The position numbers were made by a program, and so were the translations under genes. From Bryobacteraceae bacterium (GTDB lineage: Bacteria > Acidobacteriota > Terriglobia > Bryobacterales > Bryobacteraceae): DNA of 12,362 bases. Every line of letters begins with the position of its first letter. Position 1 is the stretch's first letter. This document shows positions 1 through 7,590 of the stretch, piece after piece. The notes under the pieces were generated by a model. The model saw only the letters and a list, made by a program, of their open reading frames with translations. It had not been told where the DNA came from and did not search any database. The stretch is taken from the NCBI GenBank assembly GCA_030039005.1, contig JASHQT010000226.1, positions 1-12,362 on the forward strand. Direction: 5' to 3'.

Positions 1-1688
1 CCGAGGATCGCGCCCGTATCCTGCACCGGAAAAAAGCCCTTGGGGACGACGTTGTACAGATAAATTGTGAGGGCCAGTGTTCCGGCGGCCACCAACAGTG
101 TCGCGGGCTGATGGCGCAAGACCACGCGCACCATCTTGCCGTACTGTTCGATGGTCTTCTCGAAGCACCACTCCGACCATCGGTATAACCGGCCCTGCTC
201 GGATTGCGGATGGTGCTTCAGGATACGGGCCGACATCATGGGCGTCAAAGTCAGAGACACAAACGCCGAAAAGATAATCGTCACGGCAAGCGTCACCGCA
301 AATTCGCGAAACAGCCGGCCGACAATATCGGCCATGAACAGCAGCGGGATCAACACCGCAATCAGAGACACCGTCAACGATACGATCGTGAAGCCGATTT
401 CCTTGGAACCCAGCAGGGCGGCTTGCATGGCCGAATGGCCCATCTCGAGATAGCGCGAGATGTTCTCGATCATCACGATGGCGTCATCGACCACGAAGCC
501 GGTGGAAATCGTGAGCGCCATCAGAGAGAGGTTGTCGAGACTGTACCCCAGCAGGTACATGACGGCGAAAGTGCCCACTAGAGAAAGAGGCACGGCAATT
601 CCGGGGATGATGGTGGCCGAAGCACTGCGCAGGAATAGGAAGATCACCATCACGACCAGCCCAGTGGTGAGCATCAACTCGAATTCGACATCCGCCACCG
701 ACGCGCGGATGGTCGTAGTACGGTCGGCGACCACTTGCACCGAGATCCCCGGCGGCAGAGACGCAATGATTTGCGGCAGCAGCGCCTCAACGGTATTGAC
801 GACTGTAATGATGTTGGTCCCCGGCTGCCGCTGAATATTGAGGATGAGAGCCGGGTTACCGTTCACCCACGCGGCCTTCTTGGTGTCTTCGGCGCCATCG
901 ATGACAGTGGCCACATCGCGAACGCGGACGGGCGCTCCATTGCGGTAGGCAACGATGATTGGGTAATATTGTGCGCCGACCTGAAGCTGGTCGTTATCGT
1001 TAATAGTCCAGGATTGATCCGGCCCGTCGAAATTACCCTTGGCTTGGTTGACGTTCGCGCTGGAAAGCGCCGTGCGCAGCGCCTCCAGGCTCAGGTCATA
1101 GGATGCGAGGGCGGTGGGATTCGCTTGCACGCGGACGGCCGGACGCTGCCCGCCGCTGATGGTCACTTGGCCCACGCCTTTGAGTTGCGAAATCCTCTGC
1201 TGGATCCGGGTCTCCACCAACTCCTCGACTTTCGGCAGCGGCAGATTGGAGGAGGTAATGGACAGCGTGAGAATGGGCGCGTCGGCGGGATTGGTCTTGC
1301 TGTAAACGGGAGGAACCGGCAGAATGCTGGGGAGAAACGTCGAGGCCGCATTGATGGACGCCTGCACTTCCTGCTCGGCTACATCGATGTTCAGGTCGAG
1401 CGAGAACTGCAGCGTGATCAGCGAACTGCCGAAGGAACTGATGGAGGTCATCTGCTGCAAGCCAGGCACCTGCCCCAGTTGCTTTTCTAGCGGCGCGGTG
1501 ATGGACGACGTCACTACCTCCGGACTAGCGCCGGGATAAAACGTCTGGACCTGCATGGTCGGGTATTCCACCTGAGGCAGCGCCGAAACCGGCAGTTGCC
1601 GGAAGGCCACCACGCCCACCAGGATCACGCCGGCCATCATCAACGAGGTGGCGACCGGCCGCTCAATGAAGATGCGGGAAGGGCTCAC
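1..1688 (-). CDS. mdtC: RND multidrug efflux permease, MdtB/MdtC type (C-terminus outside window)
   Basis: Inner-membrane proton-driven RND transporter that would pair with the adaptor encoded just upstream and with an outer-membrane channel. About 562 of the usual 1020-1040 residues are present. The N-terminus [17 protein letters not shown] is the typical RND start with the first membrane helix, followed by the porter-domain pattern ([29 protein letters not shown]-like [17 protein letters not shown]). The TM4 proton-relay pair is in [13 protein letters not shown], with Asp401 and Asp402 matching AcrB Asp407/408. The segment [12 protein letters not shown] and the late [12 protein letters not shown] also match MdtB/MdtC. 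I chose the GTG at 1688 because it overlaps the adaptor stop as GTGA and has GGAGGT eight bases upstream. MdtB and MdtC cannot be told apart from this half, so the symbol is approximate. No disabling change is seen. Confidence 0.93.
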   Translation of the reverse strand, partial: MSPSRIFIERPVATSLMMAGVILVGVVAFRQLPVSALPQVEYPTMQVQTFYPGASPEVVTSSITAPLEKQLGQVPGLQQMTSISSFGSSLITLQFSLDLNIDVAEQEVQASINAASTFLPSILPVPPVYSKTNPADAPILTLSITSSNLPLPKVEELVETRIQQRISQLKGVGQVTISGGQRPAVRVQANPTALASYDLSLEALRTALSSANVNQAKGNFDGPDQSWTINDNDQLQVGAQYYPIIVAYRNGAPVRVRDVATVIDGAEDTKKAAWVNGNPALILNIQRQPGTNIITVVNTVEALLPQIIASLPPGISVQVVADRTTTIRASVADVEFELMLTTGLVVMVIFLFLRSASATIIPGIAVPLSLVGTFAVMYLLGYSLDNLSLMALTISTGFVVDDAIVMIENISRYLEMGHSAMQAALLGSKEIGFTIVSLTVSLIAVLIPLLFMADIVGRLFREFAVTLAVTIIFSAFVSLTLTPMMSARILKHHPQSEQGRLYRWSEWCFEKTIEQYGKMVRVVLRHQPATLLVAAGTLALTIYLYNVVPKGFFPVQDTGAIL

Positions 1689-3079
1689 CGCCCGGGACCT
1701 CCACCTTGGCGCGATTTGAAATTACCTTGGCGCGATTTGAAATTATCGCCGCCTTTCTTGCCACCCTTCTTGCCGCCGCCATTTCCAAACGTGCTTGGAT
1801 CGTAGCCCGGCGGGTTCTCCAGTTCTCCGGGCTTGCGTACTCTAACGAGGGCGCCCTCCACCAGCCGGTCCGTGCCATCCACGACCACCCGGTCCCCGTC
1901 GGACAGACCGCCGAGGATCTGCGACACAGTCTCGGTAACCACCCCCACCTGAACCGGTCTCAAGTGCACCTTGGAGTCGGCGTCCACAACGTAGACAAAC
2001 GTGCCCTGCTGGCCAGTCTGGACCGCCACGTTCGGGACGACGAATTGGTTTGCCAGCGTATCCACCAGCAGGCGGACGTTGACGAATTGTTGGGGGTAGA
2101 GCGTCAAACCTTCGTTATCGTAGACCGCCTTTAGCTTCGCGGTGCCGGTTGTACTATCGATCTGGTTATCGGGGGTCGTAAGCACGCCGGACGCCAGTTT
2201 TGTGGAATTGTCGCGGGTGTATGCATCGGCGCGAAGATGCGCGCCCGCCCTCAGCTTCCGCATGACTTGCGGAAGGCTATCCTCGGGAATGGTAAAGTAC
2301 ACGGAGATGGGCTGAAGCTGGTTGATGACGACCATGCCGGTGGTGTCGGCGGCGTGGACGATATTGCCGGGATCCACTAGGCGCAGCCCCATCACACCCG
2401 AAATGGGCGCCGTGATGTGGGAATAAGCCACGTTCAGCTTGGCGGTATTGATGTTGGCTTGATCCTGCTTGATCGTGGCTTCGTACTGTTTGACCAACGC
2501 GTGCTGGGTATCCAACTGCTGGCTCTGAATGGCGCCCGTCTTCACCAATTTCGTGTAGCGCGTCTCATCCAGTTTGGCGTCATCCAGCAGGGCTTGATCG
2601 TGCGCCAGCGTGGCCTCAGCCAAATCCACCTGAGCCTGATACGGCCGCGGATCGATTTCGATGATGGGTTGACCTTCTTTGACAAGGTCGCCTTCCTTGA
2701 AATCCACTTTCATCAATTGGCCGTCCACCCGCGATTTGACGGTAACGCTATAAAAAGGTTGCACATTACCCAGCCCGGGGAGAGTCACCGGCACGCTGGA
2801 GCGCGACACCTTACTCACTACGACCGGAACGGGGCCGATGCCGGCATTACGGGGGTTAAAGCCGCCGCGGAAGCCACCACCACCGCGGCCTGCAGTTCCC
2901 CGCCTGGCGGCCGGCTGGCCAGCCCGCCAGACGGCATATCCGGCAACTCCTGCAACTACCAGCAGGAAGAAAACCCAGATGAGTCCGCGTTTCTTGGGTT
3001 TGGCCGTGCGCGGCGCGGGTCCGGGTTGCCCGGGTTGGTGTACTTCGGGCGCCGATTCGGGAGTTTTAGTGGTGATCAT
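1685..3079 (-). CDS. mdtA: Periplasmic adaptor subunit of RND efflux pump (MdtA-like membrane fusion protein)
   Basis: HlyD/MdtA-family adaptor bridging the inner-membrane RND permease to an outer-membrane channel. The 464 residues hold a short cytosolic stretch, one membrane segment at about 32-50 ([20 protein letters not shown]), a Gly/Arg-rich linker, the biotinyl-lipoyl half motif ([18 protein letters not shown]), an alpha-hairpin (about 150-210), the second lipoyl half ([20 protein letters not shown]), the beta barrel ([30 protein letters not shown]) and the membrane-proximal domain. Order and motifs follow E. coli MdtA closely. The C-terminal 40 residues are a low-complexity Gly/Lys tail ([11 protein letters not shown]) ending in a duplicated NFKSRQG, an extension absent from E. 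coli MdtA. No clear Shine-Dalgarno precedes the ATG. It is first in a coupled operon with the permease. Confidence 0.95.
   Translation of the reverse strand: MITTKTPESAPEVHQPGQPGPAPRTAKPKKRGLIWVFFLLVVAGVAGYAVWRAGQPAARRGTAGRGGGGFRGGFNPRNAGIGPVPVVVSKVSRSSVPVTLPGLGNVQPFYSVTVKSRVDGQLMKVDFKEGDLVKEGQPIIEIDPRPYQAQVDLAEATLAHDQALLDDAKLDETRYTKLVKTGAIQSQQLDTQHALVKQYEATIKQDQANINTAKLNVAYSHITAPISGVMGLRLVDPGNIVHAADTTGMVVINQLQPISVYFTIPEDSLPQVMRKLRAGAHLRADAYTRDNSTKLASGVLTTPDNQIDSTTGTAKLKAVYDNEGLTLYPQQFVNVRLLVDTLANQFVVPNVAVQTGQQGTFVYVVDADSKVHLRPVQVGVVTETVSQILGGLSDGDRVVVDGTDRLVEGALVRVRKPGELENPPGYDPSTFGNGGGKKGGKKGGDNFKSRQGNFKSRQGGGPGR
1697..1702 (-). promoter_or_regulatory. Ribosome binding site of the RND permease inside the adaptor gene
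   Basis: Read on the minus strand this is GGAGGT, followed by an 8-base spacer (CCCGGGCG) and the GTG start at 1688. It lies inside the last codons of the adaptor gene. With the four-base GTGA stop/start overlap it supports translational coupling and fixes the GTG as the start. Confidence 0.75.
1703..1744 (-). repeat. Perfect 21-bp tandem duplication in the adaptor gene tail
   Basis: Two identical head-to-tail copies of a 21-base unit, 1703-1723 and 1724-1744 (plus strand ACCTTGGCG...GAAATT). On the coding strand each copy encodes NFKSRQG, so the length of seven codons keeps the frame. The absence of any difference between copies suggests a recent slippage or duplication event. Confidence 0.9.
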
Positions 3080-3131
3080 ACGAACGGTCTAATAAACAGC
3101 TAAACCTACACGTAAAGCAATGAGGTACCAC

Positions 3132-3137
3132 ATTATG
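3132..3137 (-). promoter_or_regulatory. Candidate -10 box for the efflux operon
   Basis: On the minus strand this reads CATAAT, one base from the TATAAT consensus, 52 bases before the adaptor ATG at 3079 and within the 140-bp gap behind the preceding gene. No good -35 hexamer at 16-18 bp was found, so the call rests on one hexamer and on position. No operator-like palindrome was recognised around it. Confidence 0.35.
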
Positions 3138-3183
3138 ACTGATTTCCAGGCCTGTTGGGTAACACGGAAGGCAATTTCTACGA

Positions 3184-3199
3184 TAGCCCTAAGGGGCTA
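3184..3199 (-). terminator. Small hairpin after the small exported protein gene, possible terminator
   Basis: A perfect 6-bp inverted repeat (TAGCCC, loop TAAG, GGGCTA) lies 20 bases past the stop of the minus-strand gene at 3220. The following bases on the minus strand (TCGTAGAAATT) are not a clean U tract, so this would be a weak intrinsic terminator at best. Confidence 0.35.
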
Positions 3200-3219
3200 A
3201 ATGGTATCCCGAATGCCGG

Positions 3220-3732
3220 TTAATGGGCTTTCGCCCGGCCGGCTTGCCTGCACCGGTCATTGGTGAAGACGTCACGCGTGCCACGGGTAAGCCTGACCTG
3301 TTTGCTGTCGTCCAGCGTCACCCACTTGGCAACCGCCCTCAGATTTGCCCAGAAATCCCGGCTTGTTTGTGTATCGCCTCGACTGACCCAGATATGCTTC
3401 TGGTCGTAGCTGATCGGAACAGTCTGGCCGGGCGCGGTCCAAGCGGTCCATGTGCTATGCACTGTGGTCAGGTAATTCTTCGACCTGTCCTCCCAGTTCA
3501 AAACCAGGGTCCTCTGATATCCGACCAGAACCTGATTGTCCGCCGCGAAGCAGTAGTAATAGGTGCTCGGTCCGAAAAAGCAATTGTCGCAAAGAAACTC
3601 GGCGTGATCGAGCAACTGCGCTTCGGCCTGTTGCCTGGGGGTGGCCGCTCCGCAAGACGCTGCGACAACCAGCGACCCCACTAGGCAAGCCCATGTCGCG
3701 AGACGAGGGCCGGTAGAGCAATACGATTTCAT
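3220..3732 (-). CDS. Small exported cysteine-containing protein of unknown function
   Basis: I do not recognise this 170-residue protein. The start chosen is the ATG at 3732 because it directly begins a signal peptide: a short basic N-terminus (MKSYCSTGPR) and a hydrophobic core (about 11-25) ending in VVAASC. Cys27 could be a lipidation site, although Ala rather than Leu at -3 makes the lipobox imperfect; cleavage by signal peptidase I is the alternative. The mature part has a CxxC at 48-51 (CDNC), an aromatic cluster (STYYYCF), Trp-rich segments (TVHSTWTAWTAP, RDFWANLRAVAKW) and one more Cys near the C-terminus. A longer reading frame to 3810 would add 26 residues lacking signal features and crossing a hairpin, so I reject that start. 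A G-rich run (GGGGGG) lies just before the ATG, too close for a standard ribosome site. Confidence 0.7.
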   Translation of the reverse strand: MKSYCSTGPRLATWACLVGSLVVAASCGAATPRQQAEAQLLDHAEFLCDNCFFGPSTYYYCFAADNQVLVGYQRTLVLNWEDRSKNYLTTVHSTWTAWTAPGQTVPISYDQKHIWVSRGDTQTSRDFWANLRAVAKWVTLDDSKQVRLTRGTRDVFTNDRCRQAGRAKAH

Positions 3733-3760
3733 CCCCCCGATCTTACAGTGCCAACGCGCG

Positions 3761-3780
3761 CCGCGGCAACATCGCCGCGG
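3761..3780. other. GC-only hairpin between two minus-strand genes
   Basis: A perfect 7-bp inverted repeat, CCGCGGC and GCCGCGG, surrounds a 6-base loop (AACATC). It lies between the stop of the short repeat protein (3838) and the start of the small exported protein (3732). No U tract follows on either strand, so it is not a standard intrinsic terminator. It could attenuate, stabilise an mRNA end, or be incidental to high GC. Confidence 0.4.
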
Positions 3781-3837
3781 GAATTGCCCGCAGAGATCTC
3801 CTGGCTGCAACGACCATAGGCCACCACGGGAGGCTGC

Positions 3838-4599
3838 CTATTTCGCGGTCAGGTGATGCAAATCCCGCTCGTTCTCCTCGCAGACAAATTCGATCAACTC
3901 GGTGTCGGGGATCAGCTGCGGATGTAGCTCCGCGGTCCATGGCCTGGTGTAGGCTTTGGGATCGTTGATGGTGAGATGAATGTCCATGTGCCCGAAGTCG
4001 CGACGCCGCATTCGTTCCGTGAGATGCATGGCATCCGTGGTGGGATTTCCGAATCCCGAAAGCCAGGCTTTCCCGTTGAATCCACTGGATTCCACTACCA
4101 GAGTGTCGCCTTCCCAATGTCCCGTCGAGTAGCCGGCCCAAGCGGGATTCGGGTCCTTCGGTAGTGCGCGCCCATCCAGAAAAATCTGTCGGAAAGTGGT
4201 CTGATATTCGTACAGAATCACGATGAGATCGGGAGTTTGTACGATCTTGTGCAAATCGAAGGCATCCTCTTTCGGCACCCCGCGCGGCAGACAGCGCGAT
4301 TCGGGATTATCGATCAGGTTCGTCGCCGTGTTCCGATCGAACAGCGCTTTCGCCCACGGCTGCCAAGGAATGTCAGCACCCTTCAGGTAATACCCGCTAC
4401 CGCGCGCGTCGGGCTGTTCCCAGACCCCGGAAAAATCGGGCTTACCTTCGGCAGTCCGCGGTGTGGGAGCGGACAAGTTGGGTTTACCTTCGGCCGTGCG
4501 CGGAATTCCGCGCGTGGCGTAGTTGATCCACTGGGCCCAGGCAAGCGTTGAGCAAATGCAGGCCAGAGTTATCACTGCCGGGAGTCGCCACTGAAACAT
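3838..4599 (-). CDS. Secreted PRTAxGKP-repeat protein, short form, unknown function
   Basis: A 253-residue exported protein starting at the ATG at 4599, where a signal peptide begins (MFQWRLPAVITLACICSTLAWA, cleavage likely after AWA). In-frame ATGs at 4614 and 4701 would bury that signal; none of the three has a clear Shine-Dalgarno. The mature protein opens with two tandem 14-residue repeats (residues 33-60, each beginning PRTAEGKP). A conserved core follows: RQIFLDGRALPKDPNP, WAGYSTGHWEGDTLVVESSGFN, LTERMRRRDFGH and DPKAYTRPW. This core is clearly paralogous to the gene at 6528-7580, more than half identical over about 108 residues by my manual alignment. It ends at ENERDLHHLTAK and lacks the extra C-terminal domain of the paralogue. 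I associate the family with Acidobacteriota and know no established function. The Asp/His/Trp-rich conserved core suggests ligand or sugar binding, but that is a guess. Confidence 0.85.
   Translation of the reverse strand: MFQWRLPAVITLACICSTLAWAQWINYATRGIPRTAEGKPNLSAPTPRTAEGKPDFSGVWEQPDARGSGYYLKGADIPWQPWAKALFDRNTATNLIDNPESRCLPRGVPKEDAFDLHKIVQTPDLIVILYEYQTTFRQIFLDGRALPKDPNPAWAGYSTGHWEGDTLVVESSGFNGKAWLSGFGNPTTDAMHLTERMRRRDFGHMDIHLTINDPKAYTRPWTAELHPQLIPDTELIEFVCEENERDLHHLTAK
4420..4503 (-). repeat. Coding tandem repeat, two 14-residue units (short form protein)
   Basis: Two adjacent 42-base units encode PRTAEGKPNLSAPT and PRTAEGKPDFSGVW right after the signal peptide. The DNA copies are diverged, unlike the 21-bp repeat at 1703. 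The same two-unit arrangement is kept in the paralogue (7410-7493), so the duplication predates the split of the two genes. Confidence 0.85.
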
Positions 4600-4709
4600 G
4601 CGTCGATTGTACATGCTTACAACATAGCCGGCACAAACCTGTGGTTCTATCCGCGAGATGGCGACTCTCACGCTCATTTGATTTCTGTGGACGCGATTCA
4701 TGAGACTAA

Positions 4710-4727
4710 TCGTTGCCGCCGCAACGA
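4710..4727. other. Inverted repeat between amidohydrolase and short repeat-protein gene
   Basis: A perfect 7-bp stem, TCGTTGC and GCAACGA, encloses a 4-base loop (CGCC). It lies in the 236-bp gap downstream of the amidohydrolase. On the minus strand it is followed by TTAGTCTC, not a good U tract. It could be a weak terminator, an mRNA 5' structure for the next gene, or a small operator. Apart from this and the T tract at 4820, I see nothing else in the gap. Confidence 0.35.
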
Positions 4728-4817
4728 AGCCCCGAGCCAGAATAGCTTCCGATAATATGGCTTAACAGTCTCGGCCCGGTTAACGCCACCTCCGCGAGAT
4801 AGCTGGCACGACCTTTA

Positions 4818-4838
4818 ACAAAAAAGAAGCGTCGCTCA
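4818..4838 (-). terminator. Weak terminator-like site at the end of the amidohydrolase gene
   Basis: On the minus strand the stop codon runs into a short 4-bp hairpin (GAGC, loop GAC, GCTT with one G-T pair), then C and six T (4825-4820). The T tract is the stronger part; the stem is shorter than usual. Confidence 0.3.
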
Positions 4839-6155
4839 ACGATCTGTCCGAGGGTGAACCTCGTCTTTCGTGACTACGCCACCCTTCATCACAAAGGTGA
4901 CGTGCTCCATAACGGCAATGTCATTCAGAGGATCGCCCGCGACGGCGACGATATCGGCAAATTTGCCCTCGTCAACTGTACCAGTGGCCTGTGCGGTGCC
5001 GAGCAGGGTGGCGGCATTGAGGGTCGCCGCCTGAATGGCACCGAGCGGGGAGAGCCCGGCATGAACCAGTGCCGAAAACTCCTGGGAAGAGAAATCAGGA
5101 TCATCATCGGTGCCATAGGCAATCCTTAGGTGGTGTTTAAGCGCTAGACTAAAGGCCGGTTGCTGGGCCGCGAGTATGGCTTTGCCTTTGGCCACCATAA
5201 TGGGATCGGCGCCGAGGGACGCACCGACTTCCACACCGTGCTGGAACGTGTAAAGCGTGGGGACAAGCCACGTGCCGCGCTGCTCCATAACAGCCGCGCC
5301 TTCCTCATCGAGCAGGGTGCCATGCTCAATCGAATCCACACCCGCACGCGCGGCCGCCTTGATCCCTTCCGTACCCTCTGCATGCGCCATCACGTGCTTG
5401 CCGGCGCGGTGAGCCACCTCGACTGCGCGCGCCATCTGCGCCTCACTGAGTTCCTGAACGTTGTAGTCGCTCACGGGATCCATTACTCCGCCTGTGGCCA
5501 TCAACTTAATCCAATCGGCACCGTACTTGAGGTCGCGACGGACGGCTTCACTCACCTGTTCTACGGTATCTGCCAGATTTGGCCGTCGCGGCAACATCTG
5601 ATCGGGCGCGAGGACATCGGCATCGCCGTGGCCGCCGGTTACGCTGACGAAATTACCGGCGGAGACGATACGAGGTCCGCGAATCAATCCCCGATTGATC
5701 GCGTCGCGCAAGGCCAATTGACCGTAGGCTAGGTCCGATTCACCCGCATCTCGAAGAGAGGTGAATCCATGATCGAGCCACACTTGCAGGTTGTGGTAGC
5801 CCCAAATCGCGGCCATTGGAGAGGACATGCGCAAACCACTGGTGGGCGATTGGTCTTTTGGGTCACCAAGGATGTGAGCATGGCAGTCGATCAGGCCGGG
5901 AAGAACCGTCTGTGAACTCAGATCGATGACCGGCGTGGCTGCCGGCGCGGATACGCTTATGCTGGTGATGCGCTCTCCCTCGATCACGATATAAATGTCG
6001 TTCCGGTATTGCCCTGTACGAACATTCAGCAGACGCCCGGCATGGATTGCTACTCTTACAGGCGCCGGGGCTGCATTGGTTTGTGCGAATCCTCGTGACA
6101 GAACCAGAACTAGGATTGCGGTCCCTAAGCAGTAACTCGGCAAAAGTTTTTTCAT
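4836..6155 (-). CDS. Exported metal-dependent amidohydrolase, prolidase/imidazolonepropionase-like (COG1228)
   Basis: A 439-residue amidohydrolase-superfamily enzyme that would hydrolyse an amide or peptide-type bond at a binuclear metal centre. All metal-site motifs are present: His92-x-His94 in GLIDCHAHI, Lys217 in DWIKLMATGG (the carboxylated bridging lysine), His258 in VMAHAEG, His278 in SIEHGT and Asp350 in AYGTDDD. The pattern matches the Xaa-Pro/Xaa-Arg dipeptidase branch of COG1228, but the substrate cannot be read from the sequence. The N-terminus KKLLPSYCLGTAILVLVLSRGFAQ is a signal peptide, so the enzyme acts in the periplasm or outside. The ATG at 6155 is chosen because it starts the signal peptide and has GAGGT five bases upstream; the frame stays open to an ATG at 6272, but that extension lacks signal features. 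Length is normal (400-450). Neighbours are secreted repeat proteins and a secreted peptidase, which fits peptide catabolism. Confidence 0.92.
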   Translation of the reverse strand: MKKLLPSYCLGTAILVLVLSRGFAQTNAAPAPVRVAIHAGRLLNVRTGQYRNDIYIVIEGERITSISVSAPAATPVIDLSSQTVLPGLIDCHAHILGDPKDQSPTSGLRMSSPMAAIWGYHNLQVWLDHGFTSLRDAGESDLAYGQLALRDAINRGLIRGPRIVSAGNFVSVTGGHGDADVLAPDQMLPRRPNLADTVEQVSEAVRRDLKYGADWIKLMATGGVMDPVSDYNVQELSEAQMARAVEVAHRAGKHVMAHAEGTEGIKAAARAGVDSIEHGTLLDEEGAAVMEQRGTWLVPTLYTFQHGVEVGASLGADPIMVAKGKAILAAQQPAFSLALKHHLRIAYGTDDDPDFSSQEFSALVHAGLSPLGAIQAATLNAATLLGTAQATGTVDEGKFADIVAVAGDPLNDIAVMEHVTFVMKGGVVTKDEVHPRTDR

Positions 6156-6378
6156 TGAGCACCTCACGATGGAATCCTTGTGAACGTCGGCGGCGGTAAC
6201 GTCGCACTTAGATGAGTATTCCGCGTGCCCCATAAACCTCGCCCATGCCGTCTGCGCGGATCGAGGCGGCACTTCTTAGCGGCCCAACTTGGTTTCCGGA
6301 AGCAAGAGCCACGTACAGATTCTCCCGAAAGTCTTCTCATTGTAACTAGGTCGGCATCGCAGATTTCAGTGTCCGCAG
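6156..6378. other. Leader region upstream of the amidohydrolase, no gene recognised
   Basis: No coding sequence with recognisable features is seen on either strand. On the minus strand TACAAT (6344-6339) is one base from a -10 consensus but lies about 185 bases before the start codon, and no convincing -35 was found. The right border meets the phnX-like remnant, and I could not extend that homology leftward; an in-frame TAA lies at about 6343. Confidence 0.5.
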
Positions 6379-6513
6379 CCTGGCGAACAGGCAGCGCGCT
6401 TGAAGGATGCGCATCACAAGCTGCAGGATGCGGGCGCACACTACGTAGTCGATACCTTGGATGACGTCTTCCCCAAGATGGACACGCGTATCGAGTACGG
6501 AGACCGCCCATAG
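6379..6513 (+). pseudogene. phnX: C-terminal remnant of phosphonoacetaldehyde hydrolase (phosphonatase)
   Basis: This plus-strand frame encodes about 44 residues ending in a TAG at 6511-6513: PGEQAARLKDAHHKL, then QDAGAHYVVDTLDDVFPKM, then DTRIEYGDRP. It matches the C-terminal end of PhnX, the HAD-family enzyme that splits phosphonoacetaldehyde to acetaldehyde and phosphate. The helix with AAR..AH.KL, the AGAHYVVDT/S strand, the final helix and the GERP-like end all agree in order and spacing. The rest of the enzyme (N-terminal DWAGTTVD motif, cap domain, Schiff-base lysine) is absent; upstream the frame hits a stop and shows no homology. No start codon or ribosome site is present, so this is a broken fragment. 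It points head-on at the long repeat-protein gene, whose stop is 15 bases away. Recognition is from memory of the family. Confidence 0.7.
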
Positions 6514-6527
6514 GGGCGCCCGCTGGA

Positions 6528-7580
6528 TCAGGGTTGGCGATTGTATCGGCCATCGCCTTCGTTTGCATGAAGGATCAAATGCGTGATCCTGCCCTGCGCG
6601 TCGCTAAAGAACTCTATGGGCGCGGCCGCCGAATCGAACCTAGTCTCCGATTGGGGAATGAGCGGAATGGCATTCATCCACAATTGGCCGTCGATCAGGG
6701 AAATGGTTTGCGACTTGCCAAAGAAACCCGCCATGGTACCCGGTGATCCCGCCTGCACCTGATATTTACCGACATATTTGGCGAGAACGCTTTCGTCAAC
6801 TTTCACGCCCGCGTTCGCCTTGCCTACCAGATGCGCCGTGGAGCGTTCATTTTCACAGACCGTTTCGAGCATTTCGGTATCGGGCGCATAGTTCACGGCG
6901 AGAGAAAACGTCAAGGGCCTGGTCAGGGTTTTGGGATCGTCGTAGGTAATCTCGAAGTGAATTTGACCAAAGTCAACCCGCCGGAACCGCTCCGTGACGC
7001 GCAGGTCCTCAGAATGCGGGTGACCGAGCCTGTCGAGCCAACTCCGGTCATTGAAGCCCGCGCTTTCGACCACCAGCGTATCGCCCTCCCAGCGCCCAAC
7101 CGAATAGCCCATCCAGGTTGGATTTGGATCTTTCGGCAGCTTACGCCCGTCCATGAAGATCTGCCGGTACATCACGCCGCGCTCGTACAGAAGCACCACC
7201 ATATTGGAGGACTGGATGATGCGATACAGCGCGATCCCACCGGCAGCGAGAACATCCAGAGGACCGCCCGGCAGGCAATGCGTAATGGGATCGGTGGCAT
7301 GAAAGTCCGCGAGATGCTTCCGGAAGAGGGCCTCGGCTTCCGGCCGGAAAATCGCCTCGTCTTTCACGTTTTGTATGACGTCGAGATTGTAAGGGTTGAA
7401 CTCCGGACGCCACAGTCCGGAAAGATCCGGTTTACCATCCGCAGTTCGAGGTGCCGGAGCTGTGAGGTTCGGCTTGCCATCGTCAGTGCGCGGAATCCCG
7501 GGTGTGGGTTGGTGGAACCACTGGCCGCACACGGAAAAGGGGAGGAAACAAATGGCGGCCCCGATCGCGATAAGTTGCAT
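6528..7580 (-). CDS. Secreted PRTAxGKP-repeat protein, long form with extra C-terminal domain
   Basis: A 350-residue exported protein of the same family as the gene at 3838-4599. The signal peptide is MQLIAIGAAICFLPFSVCG. The two tandem 14-residue repeats are at 30-57 (PRTDDGKPNLTAPA, PRTADGKPDLSGLW), followed by the conserved core (RQIFMDGRKLPKDPNP, MGYSVGRWEGDTLVVESAGFN, VTERFRRVDFG, DPKTLTRP). After ENERSTAHLVGK it adds about 95 residues (YVGKYQVQ, LIDGQLWMN, IPQSETRFDS, IEFFSDAQGRITHLILH). These resemble the small beta-rich domain found at the C-terminus of many secreted beta-lactamase-fold hydrolases (DUF3471-like). That resemblance is by pattern only. AGAGGAG five bases before the ATG supports the start. 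The gene diverges from the S9 peptidase over 37 bp and probably shares control with it. Function unknown. Confidence 0.88.
   Translation of the reverse strand: MQLIAIGAAICFLPFSVCGQWFHQPTPGIPRTDDGKPNLTAPAPRTADGKPDLSGLWRPEFNPYNLDVIQNVKDEAIFRPEAEALFRKHLADFHATDPITHCLPGGPLDVLAAGGIALYRIIQSSNMVVLLYERGVMYRQIFMDGRKLPKDPNPTWMGYSVGRWEGDTLVVESAGFNDRSWLDRLGHPHSEDLRVTERFRRVDFGQIHFEITYDDPKTLTRPLTFSLAVNYAPDTEMLETVCENERSTAHLVGKANAGVKVDESVLAKYVGKYQVQAGSPGTMAGFFGKSQTISLIDGQLWMNAIPLIPQSETRFDSAAAPIEFFSDAQGRITHLILHANEGDGRYNRQP
7410..7493 (-). repeat. Coding tandem repeat, two 14-residue units (long form protein)
   Basis: Two 42-base units encode residues 30-43 and 44-57, each starting PRT(D/A)DGKP. They correspond position for position to the pair in the short paralogue at 4420-4503. 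Confidence 0.85.
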
Positions 7581-7590
7581 GAGCGCTCCT

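Noticed and set aside
735..1490. Plus-strand open frame (251 codons) opposite the RND permease
   Set aside because: The minus strand encodes unmistakable RND porter-domain sequence; the plus-strand frame has only low-complexity Arg/Gly/Asp text.
2417..3103. Plus-strand open frame (228 codons) opposite the adaptor gene
   Set aside because: The minus strand holds a complete MdtA-like protein here; the plus-strand product has no domain, signal or ribosome site.
4600..4701. N-terminal extension of the short repeat protein to ATG 4614 or 4701
   Set aside because: The signal peptide begins at 4599; longer forms would place polar residues in front of it. The ATG at 4614 cannot be strictly excluded.
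6156..6272. N-terminal extension of the amidohydrolase to an upstream ATG at 6272
   Set aside because: The extra 39 residues would precede a clear signal peptide, while the ATG at 6155 has its own GAGGT site.
7581..7588. 8-bp palindrome GAGCGCTC as a second operator
   Set aside because: An 8-mer palindrome is common by chance in GC-rich DNA and overlaps the ribosome spacer; only the 16-bp palindrome is worth calling.
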